Shown here piece after piece: positions 26,278 to 33,989 of a DNA stretch of 41,732 nt. The notes beneath the pieces were generated by a model. That model was not told where the DNA came from and ran no database searches. It worked only from the letters and a program-made list of their open reading frames with translations. The number at the start of each line of letters is the position of its first letter. Within the stretch, counting starts at the first letter, position 1. The DNA comes from Rodentibacter trehalosifermentans (GTDB taxonomy: Bacteria > Pseudomonadota > Gammaproteobacteria > Enterobacterales > Pasteurellaceae): positions 1 to 41,732 of the forward strand of contig NZ_MLHL01000041.1 of the NCBI RefSeq assembly GCF_002000545.1, read 5' to 3'. Position numbers and translations under genes: made by a program.

Positions 26278-26309
26278 GTGCGTGAACCTTGCGGTTCACA
26301 CACCCTACG
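26278..26309 (-). repeat. REP e (supplies the stop of the 84-aa ORF)
   Basis: Stem GTGCGTGAACC (26278-26288) with GGTTCACACAC (26293-26303), then CCCTACG. Read on the - strand, its TAGGG head provides the in-frame TAG stop of the neighbouring ORF. Confidence 0.88.
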
Positions 26310-26559
26310 CACTAAAAATATTTTTTAATGTATTAAAACGCCCTTTATTATCAGTAATCTCTAAAATATTTTTTGCAATTAGAATATTTCTTTGCTTACG
26401 TTCTGTTTTCCAATTTTCAAAAACTTCTTTGTATGCTTCAGGATCAAGGGTGTGTAAGATTTCATCTCTGGAAAAACAAATATTACTGATATTTATTTCT
26501 CCTTCAGCATTAAGTTCTTCAATGAAAAGACGTTCTAAATAATCGGTAGTTCTATTCAT
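26305..26559 (-). CDS. 84-aa ORF in the hsd operon, probably truncated by a REP
   Basis: A protein I do not recognise: MNRTTDYLERLFIEELNAEG at the start, then a charged helical stretch with FENWKTERKQRN. The ATG at 26559 overlaps the hsdS end by 8 bp (AATGAATAG) with GGTGA as ribosome binding site, so it is a coupled member of the operon; a GTG at 26571 is less well placed. The last codons, Ser-Ala-stop, coincide with the start of REP e, so the original gene was probably longer and lost its 3' part to the REP/RAYT insertion. Confidence 0.6.
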   Translation of the reverse strand: MNRTTDYLERLFIEELNAEGEINISNICFSRDEILHTLDPEAYKEVFENWKTERKQRNILIAKNILEITDNKGRFNTLKNIFSA

Positions 26560-27874
26560 TGAATTCACCACTTAATAATCTAGGCAATAACAAATCTCTA
26601 ACACTAGCCAATTCTTCAGAATTTTGGCTATTTACTAAGATTTTCTCTAAAATAGCTTGAATTTTATTTTCAAATAAAATATGACATTCTTTGTTTGCCC
26701 TAATAATAGGGAATTTCAATAATTCTTTTGTACTGATATTCGCTTGTGCTGAACCTTTTGAATTCATCTCTGCAAATTCTTTAAATTGTTTCTGGCGTGC
26801 TAAACAATAAATGTAATTGTAGAAGTTATGGTTTTTATCTATTTCTTTAGGAAGAAATTTTGCGACTCGTTGATTTAGCATTGCAACTTTTCCTTGTGGA
26901 ATACGACCAACTTCGCCAACATAACCTGTTAATCCAACCAAAATATCACCACTGGTTAGTAGAAAATCGGGTCTTAGATTTTGATATTCATTGGATACAA
27001 AGCCATTACCTTCTACTTCAACAATTATCGGTTTTATCGAACCAATTTTAATTACAGGGATACCTCTTTCAGTCCAATCTGAACTTTTGAAAGCATAGCC
27101 ATTTTGCATTTCACAGATTTCTGAAAGTGTAGTTTTTTCCCACCCCCTCGGCACTTCCCCAAATCCCTCAACCTCCTCAAATTCACTTGGAAAGGCTTTG
27201 GCCATTTCTGCCAATTCTGCGTATTGGGCGGGGTGGGTTTGGGAAAGGGCGGTTAATTCTTCCGGTGTTTTTCCGCTGATGATTTGCTGAGCGGCAAGTT
27301 CGGCTTCTGCTTGGGTTTTGCCTTGTGCGAGGCTATCTGCTTTGGCTCGCACGGGGTCGAAATCCACAAACCAACTTTTAAAAATTGCTTGGGCGATTTG
27401 TTCTAAGGTTTGGTTGATTTGGGTGTTGAGTTGGATTTTTTTATCGAAAATAGATAATTTTCTTCCAATTTCACATCTATGTACTTTATCTTTTGGAATT
27501 CTAATTTTCAATGAATGTGCATTTTCTCTATTCAAACCTGGAACGGCAGAATCAGAATTCATTTCTGATAATCCCAATGTTTTTAATAAATAATAAGTAA
27601 ATTTTAATTCTTCAATATCATCATTTAGTACATAAAAAGCTGTGTCTATAACCCAAAATGGTTTTTCAGATAAATGAACAGCTCCAACACTTCCTTTTCT
27701 TCCGATAATTATTCCTGCACTATCAACACAGCTTGAATTGTGAAAATCTACAACTCCATTTGAGCCATAAACAGGTACATCACCAGAGATACGCTTTGAT
27801 TGCGGTAATGCTTTTCCATAAATGAAAGGGCAGTATTCTCCAACAGTCGTTTCGATCCATTCTATTTTACTCAT
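26552..27874 (-). CDS. hsdS: Type I restriction-modification specificity subunit
   Basis: 440 aa. Provides the DNA sequence recognised by the HsdMS methylase and HsdRMS nuclease. Two target-recognition domains are seen: residues ~1-150 (IEWIETTVGEYC... to the KKIQLNTQINQTLEQIAQA helix) and ~235-400 (GWEKTTLSEICEMQNGYAF...). They are separated by conserved helical spacers; the central one carries FKSWFVDFDPVRAKADSLAQ and an Ala/Glu-rich segment, and the end reads LLLPRLLSGEFNE. The start overlaps hsdM by 8 bp. It appears intact. Confidence 0.93.
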   Translation of the reverse strand: MSKIEWIETTVGEYCPFIYGKALPQSKRISGDVPVYGSNGVVDFHNSSCVDSAGIIIGRKGSVGAVHLSEKPFWVIDTAFYVLNDDIEELKFTYYLLKTLGLSEMNSDSAVPGLNRENAHSLKIRIPKDKVHRCEIGRKLSIFDKKIQLNTQINQTLEQIAQAIFKSWFVDFDPVRAKADSLAQGKTQAEAELAAQQIISGKTPEELTALSQTHPAQYAELAEMAKAFPSEFEEVEGFGEVPRGWEKTTLSEICEMQNGYAFKSSDWTERGIPVIKIGSIKPIIVEVEGNGFVSNEYQNLRPDFLLTSGDILVGLTGYVGEVGRIPQGKVAMLNQRVAKFLPKEIDKNHNFYNYIYCLARQKQFKEFAEMNSKGSAQANISTKELLKFPIIRANKECHILFENKIQAILEKILVNSQNSEELASVRDLLLPRLLSGEFNE

Positions 27875-29539
27875 ACCCCAACCCTCCCAAATTTTTCTTA
27901 ATCTCTGCTTCTAATTCTGCACTTTGTTTAAACTGTTCTTTCAAAAGTGCGGTCAGTTTTTGCATTTTTTCGGCAAAGGGGATGCCGTCGTCTTCTTGTT
28001 CGGCGGTGCCGACATAACGGCCTGGGGTGAGGACGTAATCGTTTTTTGCAATGTCCTCTAAGGTGGCTGATTTACAGAAGGCAGGTTGATCTTCATAGCC
28101 TTGTGATTTTTGCCAAGCGTGGAAGGTGTCGGCGATTTTGGCGATGTCTTCATGGGTGAAATCGCGCAGTACCCTAGTTTTCATATAACCGATTTGGCGG
28201 GCATCAATAAATAGCACCTCATTTTTACGGGTTTTGTTACGATTTAAAAACCAAATACAGGCAGGAATTTGGACATTGGTAAAAAGTTGTGAAGGCAAAG
28301 CGACCATAGCTTCCACAAGATCCGCTTGCACAATGGCTTTGCGGATTTCCCCTTCGTTGTTGGTTTGGCTAGTCATGGATCCGTTGGACATCACCATCGC
28401 TATTTTTCCTCTAGGGGAAAGATGATAAATCATATGTTGTAGCCAAGCAAAGTTGGTGTTGCCTTTGGGCGGTGTGCCGTATATCCAGCGGGGGTCGTTT
28501 GTGAGGCTTTTATGAACCTCTTCCGTGAATGTGAGGTTAAAAGGTGGGTTCGCCATAATAAAATCCATCTTTTGTTCAAGATGTAATGGCTGGCTGAACG
28601 TATCAGCATAATAGTCGCCGAAATCATAGGGAATACCACGAATTGCCATATTCATAATGGCGAGCTTTCGGGTGGTTGGGTTGAATTCTTGCCCGTAGAT
28701 GGACACTTGGTTGATATTGCCTTGATGGGCTTGAATAAAGCGTTCCGTTTGTACGAAAAAGCCGCCGCTTCCCATTGCCGGGTCATAAACCCGTCCAAAG
28801 TAGGGTTCGATCATTTCGACAATGAGAGATACGATGGATTTAGGGGTGAAATATTCTCCGCCCCGTTTACCTTCCGCCTCGGCGAATTGTCCGAGGAAAT
28901 ATTCATAAACGTGCCCTAAAATATCTTTTGCGCCTAGATGAATGGGTTCACCGTTGTAAGAGGCTTGGGTGAAGTTCGTATCAGAAAAGAGATTAATGAG
29001 ACCACGCAAGGTATTTTCATGGACTTCGTAGCGGCTGACACGTTCTAATGCACCTTTGAGTTTTTCGTTATCTTTTTCTATGGAATCAAAGGCATCATCA
29101 ATCAGGCGTGCGACACCGGCGAATTTGCCACCCCAAGGTAATTCCGTGCCGGTATTAAAAAGGGCGACAGATTGTAAGGCTTGCCAACGGGCGGAAGGTG
29201 GCACCCAGAAGAGATTATCCGCAATATAGTAATCACGATTTTCCAATTCGGCGGTGAGGGCTGCTTGATAGTCTTCATCGGAATCGTAAAAAGTGCGGTC
29301 AAGATAAAGGGGATTTTCAGGATCGGCAAGCTCCGCAAGGATTTTTTCCTGATGGGCGGTGAAACTGTCGGAGACGTATTTTAAGAAAATTAAGCCGAGA
29401 ACAATGTGTTTATAATCGGAGGCGTTGAGTTGTTGGCGAAGATGGTCAGCAGCAGACCAAAGTTTTTTATCTAATTCATTAAGAAAGGCTTGCTGTGTTA
29501 GCGTTTCATTGACACAATCTTGGTGGCTTGGCTTGGCAT
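27867..29539 (-). pseudogene. hsdM: Type I methyltransferase, frameshifted near the 5' end
   Basis: N6-adenine methyltransferase subunit. The frame from 27867 to about 29500 encodes a full HsdM: N-terminal LTQQAFLNELDKKLWSAADH, SAM motif VYDPAMGSGGFFVQ and catalytic ANPPFNL. In that frame no ATG, GTG or TTG occurs before a weak TTG at 29246, which would remove ~100 residues of the N-terminal domain. A proper start, ATG at 29537-29539 with AAAGGAT before it, opens one frame away and meets a stop right after ATG AAA CGC (29509-29501). Adding one A to the AAA at 29504-29506 would join the two frames into 557 aa. So there is a one-base loss, real or a sequencing error. Confidence 0.85.
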
Positions 29540-29598
29540 AAAAATTATCCTTTGTAAAGTAAAAAATGGGATTTTTTCGACATTATGTTATTAAAATG

Positions 29599-29629
29599 TA
29601 GGGTGTGTGGATTGGCACAATCCACGCAC
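29599..29629 (+). repeat. REP f
   Basis: TAGGGTGTGTGGATTGGCAC and arm: stem 29603-29613 with 29619-29629. Differs from REP b/d by compensated changes in the stem (GGATT/AATCC), so base pairing is conserved. Confidence 0.88.
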
Positions 29630-29652
29630 GTTCTGTTTGTTTGATATGATTC

Positions 29653-29682
29653 GTGCGTGAATCTTCGATTCACACACCCTAC
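29653..29682 (-). repeat. REP g (inverted)
   Basis: Stem GTGCGTGAATC (29653-29663) with GATTCACACAC (29667-29677), then CCTAC. Forms an inverted pair with REP f. Confidence 0.88.
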
Positions 29683-29831
29683 ACAATACCGATTTCGTTG
29701 AAAAAGAGCGGTTATTTTAACGAAGGTTTTTATGATGGGCAATGGCAAAAGAAAGGCTTTTCCCGTAATTGCACATCAAGCCCTTTCCCCGTAAAATACG
29801 CAAATCTTTTGATATGATGTCGCAAATACCG

Positions 29832-29862
29832 TAGGGTGTGTGGATTGGTACAATCCACGCAC
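29832..29862 (+). repeat. REP h (single)
   Basis: TAGGGTGTGTGGATTGGTAC and arm: stem 29836-29846 with 29852-29862. Lies 95 bp before pyrD. Confidence 0.88.
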
Positions 29863-29893
29863 ATTTTCTCTGCGATACCATATCAGCTATGCC

Positions 29894-29923
29894 AAAAGTG
29901 CGGTCAATTTTAACCGCACTTTT
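29894..29923. terminator. Uptake-signal-pair hairpin before pyrD
   Basis: AAAAGTGCGGT (29894-29904) and ACCGCACTTTT (29913-29923) form an 11-bp stem followed by T. In + direction it would end transcription just 33 bp before pyrD, so the pyrD promoter should lie after it or transcription passes through. Confidence 0.75.
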
Positions 29924-29956
29924 TTTACAGTCAACTATCCTGAGAGATAAACGAGT

Positions 29957-30976
29957 ATGTATAAATTATTCCGTCAATGTATTTTTCAAATGGATGCGGA
30001 AACCGCCCATAATTTCACCCTTCAATGTTTAAAACTTGCCGGTCATCCGTTGTTGCAGCCGCTATTGAGATCCGTTATTGGCACGCCAAAAGGTTTGGCG
30101 AAAACCGTCATGGGCGTGCGTTTTCCAAACCCTATTGGCTTGGCGGCGGGGGCGGATAAAAATGGTGATGCCATTGATGGTTTTGGCGCATTGGGATTCG
30201 GTTTTGTGGAAGTGGGCACGGTGACCCCTCTAGCTCAAGACGGCAATGCGAAGCCCCGCCAGTTTCGTTTAATTGAAGCGCAAGGCATTATTAATCGCAA
30301 TGGGTTTAACAATAACGGCATTGATTATTTGATCGAAAATGTGAAAAAGGCACGTTATCGTGGGGTGATTGGTATCAATATCGGTAAAAATAAGCAAACT
30401 CCATTAGAACAGGGCAAAGACGATTATATTTTCTGTTTGAACAAAGCTTACAATTATGCCGGTTATATCACGGTGAATATTTCATCGCCGAATACGCCGG
30501 ATTTACGCCAGTTGCAATACGGCGATTATTTTGATGATTTGTTGCAAAGCCTTAAGGCACGTCAAGCGATTTTGGCGGATCAATACAATAAATATGTGCC
30601 TATTGCGGTGAAAATTGCGCCGGATTTATCGGAGGCGGAGCTGGTGCAAATTGCAGATAGTTTGGTTCGTCATAAAATGGACGGGGTGATCGCCACCAAC
30701 ACCACCATTTCCCGTGATAATGTGGCGGGCTTGAAAAATGCCGAAGAGCAGGGTGGGTTGAGCGGTAAACCCTTGCAACAAAAAAGCACGGCGATCATTA
30801 AACGATTAAATGAAGAATTAAAAGGGCAAATCCCGATTATTGGCAGTGGCGGCATTGACAGTGTGCAACATGCCCAAGAAAAAATGGCTGCCGGTGCCGA
30901 ATTATTGCAAGTGTATTCCGGCTTGATTTATCAGGGGCCGAAATTAGTAAAAGAATTGGTGAAAGCGATTAAATAA
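29957..30976 (+). CDS. pyrD: Dihydroorotate dehydrogenase (quinone), class 2
   Basis: Oxidises dihydroorotate to orotate, passing electrons to membrane quinones, in pyrimidine synthesis. 339 aa. The N-terminal membrane-associating helices ([20 protein letters not shown]) mark class 2. FMN and substrate blocks include [22 protein letters not shown], the catalytic serine loop in [14 protein letters not shown], and IGSGGI near the end. Its stop codon is shared with the start of the next gene (TAATG). Confidence 0.97.
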   Translation: MYKLFRQCIFQMDAETAHNFTLQCLKLAGHPLLQPLLRSVIGTPKGLAKTVMGVRFPNPIGLAAGADKNGDAIDGFGALGFGFVEVGTVTPLAQDGNAKPRQFRLIEAQGIINRNGFNNNGIDYLIENVKKARYRGVIGINIGKNKQTPLEQGKDDYIFCLNKAYNYAGYITVNISSPNTPDLRQLQYGDYFDDLLQSLKARQAILADQYNKYVPIAVKIAPDLSEAELVQIADSLVRHKMDGVIATNTTISRDNVAGLKNAEEQGGLSGKPLQQKSTAIIKRLNEELKGQIPIIGSGGIDSVQHAQEKMAAGAELLQVYSGLIYQGPKLVKELVKAIK

Positions 30977-31800
30977 TGACAAAAATTTATGATTTACATT
31001 GCCATAGCACGGCATCGGATGGTGTATTAAGCCCTACAGAGCTGGTGCAACGGGCAGCAGAGCAAACTGTGAATGTGTTGGCAATATGCGATCATGATAC
31101 GGTTTGCGGCATTGATGAAGCCCGCTTGGCAGCAAAATCCGTGGGGATTGAATTGATTACCGGTGTGGAAATTTCCACCACTTGGGAAGGTCGCGGCATT
31201 CATATTGTCGGACTGAATTTTGACAAAACTCACCCGAAAATGACCGCACTTTTGGCAAATCAAAAAGCCTTGCGTGAGAAAAGAGCGGTAGAAATTGGGA
31301 TTAAATTAGAAAAAGCCGGTATTCCCAACGCCTATGAAGGGGCGAAAGCCTTGGCGAATGGAGAAGTGACACGGGCGCACTATGCACGCTATTTAGTGCA
31401 AATTGGCAAAGTTACCAATGATGGACAAGCATTCAAACGCTATTTAGGACAAGGAAAATCGGCTTTTGTTAAAGCGGAATGGGTGGATATTCCTACTGCC
31501 ATTGAAACTATTCATTCAGCAGGTGGTATTGCTGTGATCGCCCATCCGTTACGTTATAACCTAACAGGAAAATGGATTCGCAGATTAATGGCGGATTTCA
31601 AAACTTGGGGCGGCGATGCCATGGAAATTTCCGGTTACGGACAAACTAAAGACCAACGCCAAATGCTAGCTCGTTGGGCGAATGAGTTTGGTTTGCTCGG
31701 TTCGGTAGGGTCAGATTTTCATTTTCCTTGCGGCTGGGTGGAGTTGGGGAAAAATCTTGAACTCCCTGAAGGGGTAGAGCCGGTTTGGGAAAGGTTCTAA
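30976..31800 (+). CDS. rnm: PHP-domain 5'-3' exoribonuclease (RNase AM / YciV)
   Basis: 274-aa phosphoesterase of the PHP family; the E. coli homologue (YciV, formerly TrpH) trims the 5' ends of rRNAs and degrades short RNAs. Metal-binding motifs: DLHCHSTASDG, ICDHDT, an IAHPLRY histidine and GSDFHFP. Coupled to pyrD by a 1-bp overlap. Confidence 0.9.
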   Translation: MTKIYDLHCHSTASDGVLSPTELVQRAAEQTVNVLAICDHDTVCGIDEARLAAKSVGIELITGVEISTTWEGRGIHIVGLNFDKTHPKMTALLANQKALREKRAVEIGIKLEKAGIPNAYEGAKALANGEVTRAHYARYLVQIGKVTNDGQAFKRYLGQGKSAFVKAEWVDIPTAIETIHSAGGIAVIAHPLRYNLTGKWIRRLMADFKTWGGDAMEISGYGQTKDQRQMLARWANEFGLLGSVGSDFHFPCGWVELGKNLELPEGVEPVWERF

Positions 31801-31838
31801 CAGTTCCCCCCTTTTATAAAGAGGGGCTAGGAGAGATT

Positions 31839-32465
31839 TTACAAATGCCCCGCATCATTCACTTTTTCAACGCTAAAGCCTTTTTCGCTATCATAATGCA
31901 CAACGCTGATGGCGGTATTGAGCAGGGAAACGGATTTGCCTTCTTCTCGGTGGTTTTGCCAAGTGGCGCCGCCGAGTAGGGCGATGAGTAAGCGTAATGT
32001 ATGACCGTGAGAAACCACCAAAATATTGCCTTTATCATGGATTTGAATAATATCCTGTATCGCTTTCATTGCTCGAGCAGCCAGTTGTTCAAAGGTTTCA
32101 CCACCGTTTGTTTCGGCTTTGTAATTTGCCGGATCGCTTAACATTTGTTTAAATTCAGCCTGTTCACGCAAGGTTTCAACCCATTGACCTTCCCACTTTC
32201 CAAAAAATTGTTCGTTTAGTCCTTTATGTTGGAAAAGCGGAATATTGCGTTCGCCAATAATGTATTCTGCCGTATCAATGGTGCGTTTTAAAATGCTGGA
32301 ATAAGCTGCGACAAAGGGGATAGACTGTAATGCTTTTCCTGCTTTTTGTGCGCCTAAAATGCCTTGTTCCGTGAGGGGCGAGTCGCCATGTCCTTGCATT
32401 AAACCCTGTTCATTCCAAAGGGTTCTGCCATGACGGATAAAATAAAAAGTCAGTTGTTTTTTCAT
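31839..32465 (-). CDS. Histidine phosphatase family protein
   Basis: 208 aa, phosphoglycerate-mutase-like fold. Catalytic RHG at residues 11-13 (FIRHGRTLWNEQG), second-Arg region in SSILKRTIDTAE and a late VVSHGHTLR with the second histidine. Such proteins are cofactor-dependent mutase-like phosphatases; substrate is not predictable here. It lies convergent to rnm and 55 bp after the efflux lipoprotein gene. Confidence 0.88.
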   Translation of the reverse strand: MKKQLTFYFIRHGRTLWNEQGLMQGHGDSPLTEQGILGAQKAGKALQSIPFVAAYSSILKRTIDTAEYIIGERNIPLFQHKGLNEQFFGKWEGQWVETLREQAEFKQMLSDPANYKAETNGGETFEQLAARAMKAIQDIIQIHDKGNILVVSHGHTLRLLIALLGGATWQNHREEGKSVSLLNTAISVVHYDSEKGFSVEKVNDAGHL

Positions 32466-32520
32466 CTTTCATAAACCGAGTAAAAAAATAAGGAAGCCGA
32501 AACTTCCTTATCAACCATTA

Positions 32521-33912
32521 TTAACGGGAATAATAACCCGCCATTGAACTATATACGGCGTTTTCTGCCTGAATTAAGCTATATTTTGCTTGTAAAATAG
32601 CAAGTTGTGAGGTTTTTTCGGTATTTGCCGCATTTAACCACTCACGCAATTCGGACACCCCGGCATTGTAGCGATTACGATAATATTGGGTGATACGCTT
32701 ATTGTAGTTAAAGGTTTTTTGCTGGTTGGCAAAGGCACTTTGTGCTTGAGTGAAAGCAAAATAGTTGGTATCCACATCATTGAGTGCGGTGGTGATGCTT
32801 TGCTCATAATTTAAACGTGCTGTTTCATAATCCGCTTCAGAAATTTTCACATTCCATTTCACCGTGTTCCAGTTGAGGAAAGGTAAACTAATTCCTAAGG
32901 TGCCGGCTGCAACAGGGCTATGGAGCGCATTGCCCACTTTGCTGCCCTTTGAGCTTAAACTGCCGCCCAAAGTGATTTCTGGGAACCAACTTTTTTGTGT
33001 CGCTTTGGCGTTTTTAAAGGCACTGCTTAAACGGTATTGGTTACCTTTCACATCAGGACGATTGGCGATCACAGAAACCGGTACATTCAAATTCACCCCC
33101 ACATTTTTTACATTAAGAATATGTGGGAAAGTGATATTAAGCGCTTCTTCCGGTTTTAAATTCAATAAATTACGCAGGGTTTGTTCTGCGGTTTTGCGTT
33201 GGGTTTGGAAGTTAATTAAATTATTGCGAGCCGTTAAAACCGATTGTTGGGCTTGATCCACGCTTGCTGCATCGGCAACACCTTGGCTTAGGCGGCGTTG
33301 CATAATGTTACTGATATCGTTGTAATATTTGATGCTTTCTTCCGTTGTGCTGATGGCATCATTTAAATAAGCGATTTGATAATAGGTGGTGACCACCGAG
33401 TTGATTAAGGAGAGTTTTGTCGCTTCTAAATCTTGTGCAGTGGCCTTGTGTGTCCATTCTGCGGCATCGGCGGAATCTGCTAAACGACGCCATAAATCAA
33501 GGGTATAAGCCACATTGAGTGAACCGCCGTGTGAAACGGTTGAAGTAGATGTTGAGGAAGCTGTCATCCCTGCACTCGTATCAATACGACGTTGTGCACC
33601 GGATGAGGTGGAACCGCTAAAATTCGGCACTAATTTGGCACCGACCAGGTTTGCATTATAAAGGGCACGATTTACGGCAACGGCAGCTTTGGCAAGATCT
33701 TTATTATTTAATAAAGCTTGTTCCACCACACGGTTAAGTTGTGCATCATTATAGAGTGCCCACCAATTTTCTTTCACATTGAATTGTTTTGTGATTTCTT
33801 CATAGTTTTGATAATCCGCTTGGCTGGCTTGGTAAGAATCGCCAATATTGGCACAGCCGGCAAGGGTGGTTGCCATGACAATAGCAATGGTCAATTTTTT
33901 CATTTTTAACAT
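32521..33912 (-). CDS. Outer-membrane efflux lipoprotein (NodT/TolC family)
   Basis: 463-aa outer-membrane channel subunit. A lipobox (TTLAGCAN) predicts a lipidated cysteine near residue 19, as in NodT-type factors, unlike E. coli TolC. Long helical repeats with LDLWRRLADSADAAEW and, in the second half, ARLNYEQSITTALNDVDTNY are the coiled-coil helices of the tunnel. It follows macA-macB in the same direction and should be the exit duct. AAGGAAAAAAAC precedes the ATG at 33912. Confidence 0.9.
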   Translation of the reverse strand: MLKMKKLTIAIVMATTLAGCANIGDSYQASQADYQNYEEITKQFNVKENWWALYNDAQLNRVVEQALLNNKDLAKAAVAVNRALYNANLVGAKLVPNFSGSTSSGAQRRIDTSAGMTASSTSTSTVSHGGSLNVAYTLDLWRRLADSADAAEWTHKATAQDLEATKLSLINSVVTTYYQIAYLNDAISTTEESIKYYNDISNIMQRRLSQGVADAASVDQAQQSVLTARNNLINFQTQRKTAEQTLRNLLNLKPEEALNITFPHILNVKNVGVNLNVPVSVIANRPDVKGNQYRLSSAFKNAKATQKSWFPEITLGGSLSSKGSKVGNALHSPVAAGTLGISLPFLNWNTVKWNVKISEADYETARLNYEQSITTALNDVDTNYFAFTQAQSAFANQQKTFNYNKRITQYYRNRYNAGVSELREWLNAANTEKTSQLAILQAKYSLIQAENAVYSSMAGYYSR

Positions 33913-33937
33913 TGTTTTTTTCCTTCATTAAATCGTG

Positions 33938-33968
33938 AAAAAAGTGCGGCTGATTTTAACCGCATTTT
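33938..33968. repeat. Degenerate uptake-signal pair between macB and the OM lipoprotein gene
   Basis: AAAAGTGCGGC and ACCGCATTTT face each other across a short loop. The mismatches (GGC for GGT, CATT for CACTT) weaken the stem, so the hairpin may let transcription continue to the third gene of the operon. Confidence 0.6.
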
Positions 33969-33989
33969 AGGGTTTTACAAAATCTATTT

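Larger units (their letters stand above)
26087..26309. repeat. Two tandem REP-pair (BIME-like) units
   Basis: Unit 1 (REP b, spacer, REP c) and unit 2 (REP d, spacer, REP e) are similar throughout. The spacers share AATTTAATG-like and TTATTTGATAATATTCGTGC sequence. A duplication of a whole REP pair explains this. Confidence 0.8.
29540..29956. other. 417-bp spacer between hsdM and pyrD: REPs and a USS terminator
   Basis: Divergent region with the ribosome-binding site of hsdM at its left edge, a REP pair (f, g), a 39-codon open frame at 29698-29817 with a weak TTG start and no clear ribosome binding site (NEGFYDGQWQKKG inside; possibly a gene remnant), a lone REP (h), and an uptake-signal-pair hairpin before pyrD. 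I see no full gene. Confidence 0.6.

Noticed and set aside
26087-26309. CRISPR-like array
   Set aside because: Repeats alternate in orientation, are REP hairpins next to a RAYT, and the spacers resemble each other.
27867-29246. hsdM starting at TTG 29246 as an intact 459-aa gene
   Set aside because: The same frame stays open for ~300 more bases encoding the conserved HsdM N-terminus, so the TTG is internal; the gene is frameshifted rather than short.
29545-29748. 67-aa Cys-rich open frame on the - strand
   Set aside because: It simply translates REPs f and g; the repeated peptide comes from the palindromes.
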